DNA from: Pontibacter flavimaris
Lineage (GTDB): Bacteria > Bacteroidota > Bacteroidia > Cytophagales > Hymenobacteraceae
Length of the DNA stretch: 64,000 nucleotides
Assembly (NCBI RefSeq): GCF_001907195.1
Contig: NZ_LVWA01000003.1
Location: forward strand, 434,001-498,000
Direction: 5' to 3'
Shown here: positions 7,640-17,725 of the stretch, piece by piece
Position numbering within the stretch: position 1 is the stretch's first letter
How the letters are laid out: each line of letters begins with the position of its first letter
The notes under the pieces: generated by a model
The model's database searches: none
The model's input: the letters and a program-made list of their open reading frames with translations, nothing else
Told to the model about the DNA's origin: nothing
Position numbers and translations under genes: made by a program

Positions 7640-8890
7640 TCAGATACGGCTCTGCAAGACAAAGTCCACGTTGATAATCTGCTGCTCCCGCTTTAGCCGG
7701 AGCTTGAGTTTGCGTCCTGGCTTGCTGTCGAGCATGTTCAGCAAGTCCTGCAGCTGCAGTTCCTGGCAGTCTCTGCCGTTTATGAGCAGGATCTGGTCGC
7801 CGGGCTGCATGCCCACCATTTTGGCCGGCGAGTCCTCCACCACATTGGAAACCACATAAAAATTTGCCCCCGGCAGCGGCGTACTGATCTCAAAGCCTGC
7901 CATGTTGTAGGTAAAAGGCTCTTTGAACCTGCGGTTAGGGAGCAGCGTGATGCGCTGGTGCGGGTAATCGAAAATAACCGTAAAGCGCTTGAGGATGGCA
8001 GAGCCCAGGTTGCCGTTGCGTCCGGCGATGTTGAGCGCCAGCTTCACCGCCTCATCGTCGGGGTAAGAGGCAGTCAGGTTCTCCAGTTTATACTTGCCCA
8101 GGCTGAACCCTTCCAATCTCCCTATTTTCCCATTTATATCACCACCCAGTCCCCTGCCCAGGTAGGCCTGCATCACCTTGGGGGGCAGCGCCAACCGGTT
8201 GTTGGTGGGCAGGTAGAGCGAGAGACTGTGGCTGGCACCGGTGTCCACGATCAGCTTCACGTCCAACGAGTCGCCGTTGTGCTGCCTCACCGAGCCATAC
8301 AGGTATGGCTTTGAGTCCTCGATGTGCAGGGGGTATTCCTCCGCCCTGCGTTTCTTCTTCAGCTTTACATCAGGCCTGTAGAGGGTTATGGTCTCGCTGC
8401 TATAGTTTATCTTCACGATAAAGTTCTTGAAGATATCGTACCCGATGATGCCATGCACGGGCATTCCCATCCGCATCGACAGGTCAAAAACATCCTCCAG
8501 CAGCACGTACACCGTATGGTTGTCGCCCCTCACGCCGGGCATGTACATGTTGTTGCCGGTGCTGTGCAACGCCTCCACGGTATAGCCCTCCCCCAAGCCT
8601 TTAATTTTGATCTTGTTGGAATGGTTGAGGTCGAGAGAGTCGGAAAAGTACAATTGTGTGATCAGCGTGTTACGCACCCCGGAGTCGAGGATGAAGTTGA
8701 GCGGGCGGGAATTGTTGATCTGCACCGGGAGCACGATGAGGTTGTGCACCAGTTTAAAGGGCAAAACGACCTTGGTACGGTTCGACGTAAAGTAAACCGT
8801 ATCGGGCTGCTCCGGTTGCTGCGCCTGTAGGTCGGGCGCCAAGAGAAGCAGGCAGGCAAAGAGCATCGCAAGAAAACCGGCTTTTCTCAT
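7640..8890 (-). CDS. Exported aspartyl protease-like protein with PDZ domain
   Basis: 416 residues with a signal peptide ending near residue 23 (LLLLAPDLQAQ). It has two retropepsin-like halves: the first shows FILDSGVRNTLI (DSG rather than DTG), the second LIVDTGASHSLSL (canonical DTGAS). The C-terminal 100 residues form a PDZ domain, with DSPAKMVGMQPGDQILLINGRD. Such two-repeat aspartyl protease/PDZ proteins are common in Bacteroidota and are presumably periplasmic. The loss of threonine in the first motif leaves activity uncertain. Peptide substrates are unknown. Confidence 0.85.
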   Translation of the reverse strand: MRKAGFLAMLFACLLLLAPDLQAQQPEQPDTVYFTSNRTKVVLPFKLVHNLIVLPVQINNSRPLNFILDSGVRNTLITQLYFSDSLDLNHSNKIKIKGLGEGYTVEALHSTGNNMYMPGVRGDNHTVYVLLEDVFDLSMRMGMPVHGIIGYDIFKNFIVKINYSSETITLYRPDVKLKKKRRAEEYPLHIEDSKPYLYGSVRQHNGDSLDVKLIVDTGASHSLSLYLPTNNRLALPPKVMQAYLGRGLGGDINGKIGRLEGFSLGKYKLENLTASYPDDEAVKLALNIAGRNGNLGSAILKRFTVIFDYPHQRITLLPNRRFKEPFTYNMAGFEISTPLPGANFYVVSNVVEDSPAKMVGMQPGDQILLINGRDCQELQLQDLLNMLDSKPGRKLKLRLKREQQIINVDFVLQSRI

Positions 8891-9316
8891 AGGTTGGGGA
8901 AATGCTTGTGGAGGCTACCGTTCTTTTCCTTTATACGGTTAAGTTCGCAAAGCGGGGATACTTTACTCCCTGAAGTATAAGATGTTACGACACCGCCTGC
9001 AAATCGGAGCGGTGGGTAGGATAGGCGCTGTCCCGAAAGACCTTTTCATACTTGCACCTTTTAAAAAACTGGCGCCTCTCCCTTACCGGCTGAATTGAAC
9101 TCAGCTAATAAAGTATAGCTTGTGTACTATACTTGTCAACCCCCACCTCCAAACCCTTGCACCTGCCTATTTGCACAAAACCGTTCCAGCAAAAGTATGG
9201 GCAAGGCCACCTCAAGGCGCTTTTAGCCTTTTTACCATGAATTTGGCCTAAAAAAATAGTACCTTAAGCTATCAAGGGTCTTCATACTATCGGCAAAACT
9301 TATACTTTTCTAATAA
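8891..9316. other. 426-bp intergenic region between divergent genes
   Basis: No ORF is supported. It contains four copies of the TATACTT/AAGTATA motif, including a close pair at 9116-9140. It must hold promoters for the protease (minus) and the symporter (plus), but I see no convincing TTG...TAnnTTTG pair. Confidence 0.5.
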
Positions 9317-11056
9317 ATGCACTACATCGACCTTTCTATTTTCGTGCTCTATATGGTAGCCATGCTGGGGGTAGGGTTCTACTTCCTGCGGAAAAACGAG
9401 GGGGCCGAGGATTATTATGTGGGCGGGCGCAGCATGAGCAGCGGCCATATCGGGCTGTCGGTCGTAGCCACAGATGTGGGGGGCGGTTTCTCCATCGGAC
9501 TGGGCGGGCTTGGCTTTGCCATGGGCCTCTCGGGCTCCTGGATGTTGTTTACGGGGCTGCTGGGGGCCTGGCTGGGGGCGGTTTTCCTTATCCCGAAAGT
9601 AAAAAGCAACCCGGCTTTCGCCAATTTCCTCACCTTCCCGCAGATCTTCGGTTATTACTTTAACGCGCGGGTGGCGCTGCTGGCGGGCCTTATCTCGGCC
9701 ATTGGCTACACGGGCTTCACCAGCTCCCAGATCCTGGCGGGCGCCAAACTGGCCAGCGGCACCTTCGTCAACCTCGACCTGAACATGGCTCTGTTGGTGA
9801 TGGGCATCATAGCCGTGGTGTATACCGTGATGGGTGGCATGAAGGCCGTCATTTACACTGATACCATCCAATGGATCATCCTGATGGGCGGGCTCATTTT
9901 TATCGGCATACCGGTCTCTTTCCTCGCTGTTGGGGGGCTAGACACGCTGGATCTATCGCAGGTACTCAACCCCGGCTACCTAGCCGAGCAGGGAGGCAGA
10001 AGTATGGCGGCCATACGGGCCACCCTCCCCCCTGAGTTTTTGAGCCTGACCAGCATCACTTGGCCGCAGATAGTGAACTGGGGCATCACCATCATCCCGA
10101 TCTGGTTTGTGGGCATGACACTGTACCAGCGCATTTATGCCTGCCGGGATGAGAAAACAGCTAGGCGCGCCTGGTTCATCGCCGGGCTTTTCGAGTGGCC
10201 GATCATGGCGTTCATGGGCGTTGGGCTGGGCATGCTCTCGCGGGTGGCCGCCGAGCAGGGAATGTTCGATGCTCTTGGCGCCGGTGCCATGCTGGACCCT
10301 GAGTCTGGCCTGCCGATGCTGCTGCGCACGGTGCTGCCGGTGGGCTTGATGGGGCTCATGCTGTCGGCTTACTTCTCGGCCATCCTTTCCACCGCCGACA
10401 GCTGCCTGATGGCCTCGTCGGGAAACATTGTGACGGATGTACTGAGCCACTTCTTCAAGATCGACCACGATTCCCCCAAAACATTGCGGCTGTCGCAGTT
10501 GGTGACGCTGCTGGTAGGCGCCTTTGCGCTTTGGCTGGCCACCATGATGACCAACGTGCTCGACCTGATGCTCTACTCCTACGCCTTTATGGTTTCCGGG
10601 CTTTTTGTGCCGGTGCTGGGGGCGCTGTTCTGGAAAAGGCGCAGCAGTGTGGCGGCGTTCTGGGCTATGCTGATCGGCGGCGTGGTAACGGTCACGCTTC
10701 AGGTAAGTACCCTGGCTGCCCCCGCCCCGGATGCCGACCTCACCGGCTTAGCGTATGGTATACAGCATTTATTCCCGGAGGAGCTGCGCCAAAGCTGGCT
10801 GAGCTTAAGCGGGTTTGAGCTGCACCAGTTAGTCGAGCGTACACTTTCTGCCCACAGCATCGTACATATCTCGTGGCTGGGCCTCACGTTTGCCCTGCCC
10901 TTTCACCTCGACCCGAACCTGTTTGGCCTCACGGCCTCGCTTATACTTTACATCACCTTAACATTTTTATACCCTGATAAAACCGACAAAACAACATGGC
11001 AGACAACAACGGCATCAGCTACCAGCGCTTTACCCCGGCAGATCACGCAGGCCTGA
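9317..11056 (+). CDS. Sodium:solute symporter (SSS family)
   Basis: 579 residues and about 14 hydrophobic helices. The N-terminal half shows the SSS pattern with YYVGGRSMSSG, then VVATDVGGGFSIGLGG in the first broken helix, and IGYTGFTSSQI. The substrate cannot be read from sequence. The 3' end overlaps the next gene by 61 bases, so symporter, GNAT enzyme and racemase-like protein form an operon. This suggests import of an amino acid or amine processed by the two enzymes (inference). Confidence 0.9.
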   Translation: MHYIDLSIFVLYMVAMLGVGFYFLRKNEGAEDYYVGGRSMSSGHIGLSVVATDVGGGFSIGLGGLGFAMGLSGSWMLFTGLLGAWLGAVFLIPKVKSNPAFANFLTFPQIFGYYFNARVALLAGLISAIGYTGFTSSQILAGAKLASGTFVNLDLNMALLVMGIIAVVYTVMGGMKAVIYTDTIQWIILMGGLIFIGIPVSFLAVGGLDTLDLSQVLNPGYLAEQGGRSMAAIRATLPPEFLSLTSITWPQIVNWGITIIPIWFVGMTLYQRIYACRDEKTARRAWFIAGLFEWPIMAFMGVGLGMLSRVAAEQGMFDALGAGAMLDPESGLPMLLRTVLPVGLMGLMLSAYFSAILSTADSCLMASSGNIVTDVLSHFFKIDHDSPKTLRLSQLVTLLVGAFALWLATMMTNVLDLMLYSYAFMVSGLFVPVLGALFWKRRSSVAAFWAMLIGGVVTVTLQVSTLAAPAPDADLTGLAYGIQHLFPEELRQSWLSLSGFELHQLVERTLSAHSIVHISWLGLTFALPFHLDPNLFGLTASLILYITLTFLYPDKTDKTTWQTTTASATSALPRQITQA

Positions 11057-11448
11057 ACCGGGACGAAGTGCTCGACTTCCTTTTTGAGCATCTGGACGAG
11101 TACGGCGACAAGCGGGAGGACATTGCCAAGTGCATGGATTACGCCCTTTCAGGAGCGGAAGGAAAAGGCGGATCGGTGTCGGTGGCCCGTGAGAATGACC
11201 ACGTAGTGGGCGCCCTGATCCTGAACAACACCGGCATGAGCGGCTATATACCGGAAAACATACTGGTGTACGTGGCGGTGCACGGCAGCACGCGCGGAAA
11301 AGGCGTGGGCAAGGGGCTGGTGCAACTGGCGATAGAAAATACCCGTGGCAGCATTGCGCTGCACGTGGAGCCGCAGAACCCGGCCCGCCACCTCTACGAA
11401 AAGCTTGGCTTCACGAATAAGTATTTAGAGTATAGATTAACAAGATAA
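10996..11448 (+). CDS. GNAT family N-acetyltransferase
   Basis: 150 residues, single GNAT domain. The acetyl-CoA loop is STRGKGVGKGLVQLA at about residues 94-108. The C-terminal HVEPQNPARHLYEKLGF is the usual GNAT ending. The gene begins inside the symporter gene and stops two bases before the ATG of the racemase-like gene, so translation is probably coupled. The substrate is unknown; the context suggests an amino acid handled by the neighbours. Confidence 0.88.
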   Translation: MADNNGISYQRFTPADHAGLNRDEVLDFLFEHLDEYGDKREDIAKCMDYALSGAEGKGGSVSVARENDHVVGALILNNTGMSGYIPENILVYVAVHGSTRGKGVGKGLVQLAIENTRGSIALHVEPQNPARHLYEKLGFTNKYLEYRLTR

Positions 11449-11449
11449 C

Positions 11450-12523
11450 ATGGCAGTTCTGAAGCTGTACCAAAACAAACTACAACACAACTACCAGCAC
11501 CTCGACGGGGTCTTCCGGGAGCACGGCATCGACTGGGGCATCGTCACCAAGCTGCTGTGCGGCCATGAGCTGTTCCTAAAGGAGGTGCTGGCCCTGGGCG
11601 TGAAGGAGGTCCACGACTCGCGGGTAACGAACCTTAAAGTCTTAAAGCGGATGGCCCCCGGCGTGCAGACGGTCTACATCAAGCCGGCCCCCAAGCAAAG
11701 CATTCCGGACATTATACAGTATGCCGACGTGAGTTTCCAGACGGAGCTGGAGATTATCCGGCTGCTCTCGGAGGAGGCGGTGCGGCAGCGGAAGCTGCAC
11801 AAGATCATCATCATGATCGAGATGGGCGACCTGCGGGAGGGCGTGATGGGCGAAGAACTGGTGGATTTCTACGAGAGCGTTTTTGAACTTCCCGGCATCA
11901 CCGTAATCGGGTTGGGCGCTAACTTTAACTGCCTGCACGGTGTGATGCCTACGCAGGACAAGCTCATTCAATTGTGCCTCTACAAGCAGATCATCGAGGC
12001 CAAATTCAACCGCGAGATCCAGTGGGTATCGGGGGGCACTTCGGTGACCATCCCCTTGCTGTTCAACCACCTGCTGCCCAAGGGCGTAAATCACTTCCGC
12101 ATTGGCGAGGCGCTGTTCTTCGGCCTGAACCTGTTCACCAACGAAACCTTCGTGGGCATGCACGACGATGTGTTTGAGCTGGTGACGGAGATCATCGAGC
12201 TCACGGAGAAACCGATGATCCCGAGCGGAGTGCTGGCCGAGAACCCCAGCGGCGAGAGCTTTGAGGTGGACGAGAGCCTCTACGGCAAAACCTCGCACCG
12301 CGCCATACTCGATGTGGGCCTGCTCGACATCAACCCCAAGTTCCTGATCCCCAAGGAGGAGAACATCAGCGTGATCGGGGCCAGCTCGGACATGCTGATC
12401 GTGGAGCTGGGCGAGAATGCGCAGAACTTTAAGGTGGGCGACGTGCTGCGCTTCAACCTGCGCTACATGGGCGCCCTGAGCGTGCTGAACTCGCGCTACA
12501 TCGAAAAGGAAGTGGTGCGGTAA
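11450..12523 (+). CDS. PLP-dependent racemase, alanine/ornithine racemase family
   Basis: 357 residues with an alanine-racemase-type N-terminal barrel. The probable PLP lysine is in IVTKLLCGHEL at about residue 34. HDSRVTNLKVLKRM, EMGDLREGV, VSGGTSVT and HFRIGEALFFG resemble ornithine racemase of Clostridium more than Alr. The C-terminus (SVIGASSDMLIVEL, FKVGDVLRF) also fits that family. It may racemise ornithine or another diamino acid, possibly for peptidoglycan or for use of D-amino acids. The family is clear; the substrate is inferred. The GNAT gene and the symporter are upstream in the same operon. Confidence 0.82.
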   Translation: MAVLKLYQNKLQHNYQHLDGVFREHGIDWGIVTKLLCGHELFLKEVLALGVKEVHDSRVTNLKVLKRMAPGVQTVYIKPAPKQSIPDIIQYADVSFQTELEIIRLLSEEAVRQRKLHKIIIMIEMGDLREGVMGEELVDFYESVFELPGITVIGLGANFNCLHGVMPTQDKLIQLCLYKQIIEAKFNREIQWVSGGTSVTIPLLFNHLLPKGVNHFRIGEALFFGLNLFTNETFVGMHDDVFELVTEIIELTEKPMIPSGVLAENPSGESFEVDESLYGKTSHRAILDVGLLDINPKFLIPKEENISVIGASSDMLIVELGENAQNFKVGDVLRFNLRYMGALSVLNSRYIEKEVVR

Positions 12524-12718
12524 GTAATTTTATACTTTTATACTTTGCTGGAGCCTCTGCTTATACTTTAGGCAGAGGCTTCCGCCATTTTATACTTTAT
12601 AGACGCCTCAGACTCCCTTGCCCATACCCACAGCTCCTGTTAACACACAAGAGCATAACCGAACATTTATATTGCCTGCCACGTCTGTAGGAACAAGTAT
12701 AACTAACGCATTCCTGCT

Positions 12719-14083
12719 TTGAACGAGACCGCTACCACCAAACCGAAGCTATACCACCGCATCATTTACCCGCTCCTGGACTTTATCCGGGCGGAATCCT
12801 TCAGCGGTATCCTTTTGATGTTCGTTACGCTCGTAGCGCTCGCCTGGGCCAATTCCCCCTGGGCAGAAACTTATGAGCAAGTATGGAATACGCCTTTCAC
12901 AATTGCTCTAGGAGATTATGGCTTAACCAAAGCCGCCATCCTCTGGATAAACGACGGCCTGATGGCCATTTTCTTCTTCGTGGTGGGGCTGGAGATAAAG
13001 CGCGAAGTGATGGTGGGCGAACTCTCCTCTTTCCGTACGGCTGCTTTTCCAGTAATGGCGGCGCTGGGTGGTATGCTGGTGCCGGCGGGCTTTTTCGTGC
13101 TCCTGAACCTGGGCGGAGAGGGCATCTCCGGCTGGGGCATCCCCATGGCCACCGATATTGCCTTTGCCCTGGGCATACTCACGCTGCTGGGCCGGCGCGC
13201 GCCGCTATCGCTCAAGCTTTTCCTCATCGCCTACGCCATCGTAGATGACATCGGAGCTGTGCTGGTGATTGCGCTGTTTTATACTGCTGAAGTTAATTTC
13301 CTGAGCCTCTGGGTCGGTATCCTGCTGTTCGGGCTGCTGCTGGTGGGCAATGCCCTTAAAATGCGCAACATCTGGATCTATTCGCTGGCAGGCGTGGTGA
13401 TGTGGGTGGCCTTTCTGCTGTCCGGAGTGCATGCCACCATTGCCGGTATACTGCTGGCCATCACCATCCCGGGCCGCTCTAAAATCACCGAGCAGGAGTT
13501 CATAACGAGCACCGGCGAGATCGTACAGGACCTGCATACCACGCACCTGGCAGAAACAAGTGACCCGGACCTAAAGCCAAGTCGCGAAGCCTACCAGGGT
13601 GCTGTGTACACCATCGAGGCCAACTGCGAGGAAGCGCTCTCGCCGATGCATCGTCTGGAGCACGCGCTGCACCCTTTCGTCGCTTTCCTGATCATGCCCG
13701 TTTTTGCGCTGGCAAACGCAGGCATTTTTATCAACGCTGATCTGGTGAACAGCTTAACTGCTTCAGTTCCGCTGGGCATCATACTTGGCTTGGTGCTGGG
13801 CAAGCCCCTCGGGATATTTTTCTTTGCCTGGCTGGCCTCCGCCACGGGTATAGCCACCAAGCCAAAGGCTTTCAGCTGGATGCAGCTCTTTGGCGTAGGT
13901 CTCTTGGGCGGCGTGGGTTTTACCATGTCCATCTTTATCGCCAATCTGGCCTTCGCCGGGTCAGCCATGCTGCCACTGGCGAAACTGGCCATACTTTGCG
14001 CTTCTGTGGTGGCGGGTGTAGTGGCGTACATGCTACTTCGTTTTTCTGGCAGGAAGGCAATGACGGATGATGTGAATGTATAA
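12719..14083 (+). CDS. nhaA: Na+/H+ antiporter NhaA
   Basis: 454 residues. MATDIAFALGIL carries the aspartate equivalent to Asp133 of E. coli NhaA, and AIVDDIGAVLVIALFY holds the ion-binding aspartate pair (163/164). GVHATIAGIL is the following conserved helix. The start is a TTG at 12719, because the next in-frame ATG would remove the first helix. A polar insert of about 60 residues (after the GRSKITEQEF region) sits between helices, as in many Bacteroidota NhaA proteins. It is electrogenic, exchanging two H+ for one Na+, and protects against sodium and high pH. Mrp and a sodium symporter are near. Confidence 0.93.
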   Translation: MNETATTKPKLYHRIIYPLLDFIRAESFSGILLMFVTLVALAWANSPWAETYEQVWNTPFTIALGDYGLTKAAILWINDGLMAIFFFVVGLEIKREVMVGELSSFRTAAFPVMAALGGMLVPAGFFVLLNLGGEGISGWGIPMATDIAFALGILTLLGRRAPLSLKLFLIAYAIVDDIGAVLVIALFYTAEVNFLSLWVGILLFGLLLVGNALKMRNIWIYSLAGVVMWVAFLLSGVHATIAGILLAITIPGRSKITEQEFITSTGEIVQDLHTTHLAETSDPDLKPSREAYQGAVYTIEANCEEALSPMHRLEHALHPFVAFLIMPVFALANAGIFINADLVNSLTASVPLGIILGLVLGKPLGIFFFAWLASATGIATKPKAFSWMQLFGVGLLGGVGFTMSIFIANLAFAGSAMLPLAKLAILCASVVAGVVAYMLLRFSGRKAMTDDVNV

Positions 14084-14286
14084 CTTCTGTTGCTGGATGA
14101 CCTGGGTGAGAGGAAGGGAGGGATTTTGTTCTGCCTTCACGTCTCCCCCCTCGCCTGTACCTTCCCCTTCACCCCGTAGCGAGGCCTGAGCAGTAAATTG
14201 TTTGACACCATAGGTGCCTAAAACAAAGAATCAGCAGCCAGCAAGTATAGCCGGATAGCAGCAGCATATATATTCCTGACTAAACA

Positions 14287-14320
14287 AAACAGCCTGCTTT
14301 GGTTTCAGGGCAGGCTGTTT
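14287..14320. terminator. Bidirectional terminator hairpin
   Basis: An 11-bp perfect inverted repeat (AAACAGCCTGC and its complement) with a 12-base loop lies between the convergent nhaA and the universal stress protein gene. Short T-rich tails occur on both sides. Confidence 0.65.
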
Positions 14321-14344
14321 GATTTATTCCTCAGATATTGGAAA

Positions 14345-15268
14345 TCAAGGGGACAGCAGGGCATCCAGGAAACCCATGTCCTCATCCTTCTTCTTAAACA
14401 CCAGCAGCGGTATATCCAGGTCGTGGCGCAGGATCTTCTCCGTTACGCTGCCCAGCACAAACAGCGCCGCCGCCGACATGCCCTTGGCCCCAATCACGAG
14501 CAGATCGGCCCGGTTGCGCTTGGCCTCCAGCACCACCAACTCGCCGATATCGTCCTCATCCTCCAGTCGTACCAGCGCAAACTCCGCACGGCCCTGCAGT
14601 TGCGGGAATCGCTGGATCTGCTTTTCATACTTTGCCTGGGCAAAGCCACGCATGCGCTCATCAAAAGACTTGTAGGACATACCGAGGGTGCGGTAACTGG
14701 TAGGCACCTGGTAGGCGTGCAGCAACACTACCTTGATATCCGGCTTCTCGTTGGCGATCTCCAGCACGCGCTCCACAGCCATCACACTATAGTCAGAGAA
14801 ATCGGTGCTCACCACCAGGTTGCGGAGCTGAAGCTCCACGTTTTCCGGCACAAACAGCACGCTCCTTCTGCCGGTGCGCAGCACTTTCTGGGCCAGAACG
14901 CCGGAGCCGCGCAGGCGCAGCTTGCGGCCCATCAGCAGCAGGTCCGCGTCTTTCACCTTGGACCAATGCAGCAGTTCCTTTACCGGGATACCCTCCTCCA
15001 CCAGCACCTCCACGTGCACCTGCGGCAGCTGCTGGAAGGCCGGGCCTGCCTTGGCCATGATCATCTCCCGGATGCCCTCATCAGCCGAGAGGCCGGAACG
15101 CTCCAGGCTTTGCAACAGCTCGTCAGGCACCTCCAGGCTTTTCTCCACATGGATGAAGTAGACAGTTTCGATGTGTAGCTCCCGGCTAAGAAAGGCCGCG
15201 TAGCTCACCAGCGAGTCGTCCATGGCGGAGAGATCGAGCCCCACCATTAGTCTATTGATTCTATTCAT
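14345..15268 (-). CDS. Universal stress protein, two UspA domains
   Basis: 307 residues from the ATG at 15268 (MNRINRLMVGLDLS). There are two tandem UspA domains of about 145 residues. The second ends with the ATP-binding pattern GAKGMSAAALFVLGSVTEK; the first has the looser GRKLRLRGSGVLAQKVL. A longer in-frame ORF reaching 15475 is rejected because it is not conserved in type and overlaps the mrpA start region. It is divergent from mrpA, so it may respond to the same salt or pH stress (inference). Confidence 0.9.
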   Translation of the reverse strand: MNRINRLMVGLDLSAMDDSLVSYAAFLSRELHIETVYFIHVEKSLEVPDELLQSLERSGLSADEGIREMIMAKAGPAFQQLPQVHVEVLVEEGIPVKELLHWSKVKDADLLLMGRKLRLRGSGVLAQKVLRTGRRSVLFVPENVELQLRNLVVSTDFSDYSVMAVERVLEIANEKPDIKVVLLHAYQVPTSYRTLGMSYKSFDERMRGFAQAKYEKQIQRFPQLQGRAEFALVRLEDEDDIGELVVLEAKRNRADLLVIGAKGMSAAALFVLGSVTEKILRHDLDIPLLVFKKKDEDMGFLDALLSP

Positions 15269-15418
15269 AGTCGTGATCGTTATCGGTTGCCGTTCGCAAA
15301 ATGCACACCATGCCAGCCTGCGCCGGCCCATATCCGTAAAATTAAAGTGGCTGCCTGGCAAGTACGCTTCATATTCATACGTCAACATACACGAATTATA
15401 TTCATTAACCTGGTATTC

Positions 15419-17725
15419 ATGCTGTATGCCATCCTTTTTGGTCTTCTCATGGCAGCCGTTGCGCCCCTCCTGCACCGGCTCCTGGGGCGATGGGTGGCAG
15501 TGCCGATGGTGCTGGCGCCGCTCTTGCTTCTTGGTTTATACTTCTCTTTTATGCCTGAGGTGCTGCAGGGCCACGCGGTGGTGCAGCGGCACACCTGGGT
15601 GCCGGAGCTGGACATTAACCTGCAGTTCCGGCTCGATGGGCTGAGCCTGCTGTTCGCGCTGCTCATCTCTTTCTTCGGGGCGCTGGTGATGTTCTACGCC
15701 AGCGGCTACCTGGAGGGCGACCCGCTGCTGGGCCGCTTCTACCTCTTCCTCACCCTATTCATGACATCGATGCTGGGGCTGGTAACCTCGGATAATATCT
15801 TCGGGCTCTTTGTTTTCTGGGAGCTAACCAGCATCAGCTCCTACCTGCTCATCGGGTATAAACAGGCTGAGAAAGAGGCGCGGGTGGCGGCATGGCAGGC
15901 GCTGCTGGTAACTGGCCTGGGCGGCCTGGCCCTGATGGCAGGTCTTATACTTCTCAGCGTGGCGGGGGACAGCTACACGTTCAGCGGGCTGCTGGAGCGG
16001 CGCCCGGAGGTGCTGGAGCACCCATTTTACCTTCCGGCCGTGGTGCTTGTACTGCTTGGCTGCTTTACCAAGTCGGCGCAGTTCCCGTTTCATTTCTGGT
16101 TGCCCAACGCCATGGCGGCCCCTACCCCGGTGAGCGCCTACCTGCACTCGGCCACCATGGTGAAGGCGGGCATTTACCTGTTGGCAAGGCTCTCACCGGT
16201 ACTCTCCGGCCCAGATGTATGGCACGTCTCCTTAATGACAGCGGGCGGAATCACGGCCGTTCTGGGGGCAGTGCTGGCGCTGCAGCACACCGATCTGAAA
16301 GCCATACTTGCCTACACCACCATCAGCGCGCTGGGATTGCTGGTAACCATGCTGGGCATCGGCACGGATGAGGCGATGAAGGCGATGCTGGTTTTTCTGT
16401 TGGCCCATGCCCTCTACAAAGGCACGCTCTTCCTGGTGGCCGGCGGCATAGACCACCGAACCGGCACCCGCGACCTGAACAGGCTCTTTAGTCTGGGAAA
16501 ACACATGCGGTACAGCGGCACGGCGGCTACGCTGGCAGCTCTCTCCATGGCCGGCGTTATACCGTTTCTGGGTTTTGTGGGCAAGGAGCTGCTGTATGAG
16601 GCCTCCCTGGAGAATTACCTGCTGCTGGGGATATGCCTGGTAACGGGTGTGGCTTTTGTAGCCGTGGCCCTTATTATGGGCTACCGGATCTTTTGGCACA
16701 AAGGGGAGGAAAAAACGCAGGTGCATCCCCACGCCCATTTCCGTTTATACTTCCCGCCGCTGGTCTTAGCGTTCGGCGGACTGCTGCTGGGGCTGCTGGT
16801 AAATTCTCAGGCGTTGCCCCTCCTGCAGCAGGGGGTTCGGACTATAACGGCAGACCCGTCATTGGAGCTCAAGCTAAGTTTGTGGCATGGCTTTACGCCG
16901 GTGCTGGGCCTGAGCATCCTCACGCTGCTGCTCGGCCTGGCCCTGTACCTGGCCCTTCCCTGGCTGGGGCAACGCGCCGCAGTGCTGCAGCCGCTCTACC
17001 GCGTTGGCCCAGACGCTGCCTACCACAAGCTTTTCGAATTGTTCCTGCACGGGTCAAAGTCTTTTATACTTTGGCTTCAGGACGGGCACCTGCGGAGCTA
17101 CGTGATGTACATCATGTTCTTTTTCTGCGGGCTGCTGCTCTTCATCCTCTGGCGCGACACGCCGGGCATAGACTTCAACGACAGGATCTACCAGCTGCAA
17201 GAGGTGCGGCTGTACGAGCTGGTGGTGCTGTTCCTGGTCATCTCGGCCCTGGTGTACCTGCTGGGTACACGGTCAAGGCTCACCTCCATTGTGGTGATGG
17301 GGCTGATAGGTTACTCCTCTGCCCTGTTCTATATCCTTTTCGGGGCGCCAGATGTAGCCGCCACCCAGTTCCTGATCGAAACGCTGACGGTGGTGATCTT
17401 TGTACTGCTGCTGCACAAACTGCCGGCCTTCATCTACCTCTCGCACCAGTTCATGAAGTATAAGTTCATAGCCATCTCCGTCGTTTTCGGGGCGCTGATG
17501 ACCTACGTGATGCTGCTGGTGCAGCAACAGGCCATTCCCTCACAGCTGAAGGAATACTATGGCAAAGTCAGTTACCTTGAGGCGCACGGCCGCAACATCG
17601 TGAACGTGATCCTGGTAGACTTCCGGGGACTGGACACCTTGGGCGAGATAACGGTGCTGGCCGTGGCAGCACTGGGCATCTTCTCGCTGCTGCGCCTGAA
17701 CCCGGAGAAAGGAGGGAAACCATGA
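15419..17725 (+). CDS. mrpA: Mrp Na+/H+ antiporter subunit A
   Basis: 768 residues. The NuoL-like core has FWELTSISSYLLIGY, FPFHFWLPNAMAAPTPVSAYLHSATMV (a signature of proton-pumping antiporter-like subunits) and the lysine-bearing ALYKGTLFLVAGGI. The C-terminal 200 residues carry the MbhD/MbhE-like part ending near DTLGEITVLAVAALG. The ATG at 15419 is chosen because it begins a membrane helix; an in-frame upstream start at 15287 would add 44 polar residues. It is the first gene of a complete mrpABCDEFG operon, and its TGA overlaps the mrpB ATG (ATGA). Confidence 0.94.
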   Translation: MLYAILFGLLMAAVAPLLHRLLGRWVAVPMVLAPLLLLGLYFSFMPEVLQGHAVVQRHTWVPELDINLQFRLDGLSLLFALLISFFGALVMFYASGYLEGDPLLGRFYLFLTLFMTSMLGLVTSDNIFGLFVFWELTSISSYLLIGYKQAEKEARVAAWQALLVTGLGGLALMAGLILLSVAGDSYTFSGLLERRPEVLEHPFYLPAVVLVLLGCFTKSAQFPFHFWLPNAMAAPTPVSAYLHSATMVKAGIYLLARLSPVLSGPDVWHVSLMTAGGITAVLGAVLALQHTDLKAILAYTTISALGLLVTMLGIGTDEAMKAMLVFLLAHALYKGTLFLVAGGIDHRTGTRDLNRLFSLGKHMRYSGTAATLAALSMAGVIPFLGFVGKELLYEASLENYLLLGICLVTGVAFVAVALIMGYRIFWHKGEEKTQVHPHAHFRLYFPPLVLAFGGLLLGLLVNSQALPLLQQGVRTITADPSLELKLSLWHGFTPVLGLSILTLLLGLALYLALPWLGQRAAVLQPLYRVGPDAAYHKLFELFLHGSKSFILWLQDGHLRSYVMYIMFFFCGLLLFILWRDTPGIDFNDRIYQLQEVRLYELVVLFLVISALVYLLGTRSRLTSIVVMGLIGYSSALFYILFGAPDVAATQFLIETLTVVIFVLLLHKLPAFIYLSHQFMKYKFIAISVVFGALMTYVMLLVQQQAIPSQLKEYYGKVSYLEAHGRNIVNVILVDFRGLDTLGEITVLAVAALGIFSLLRLNPEKGGKP

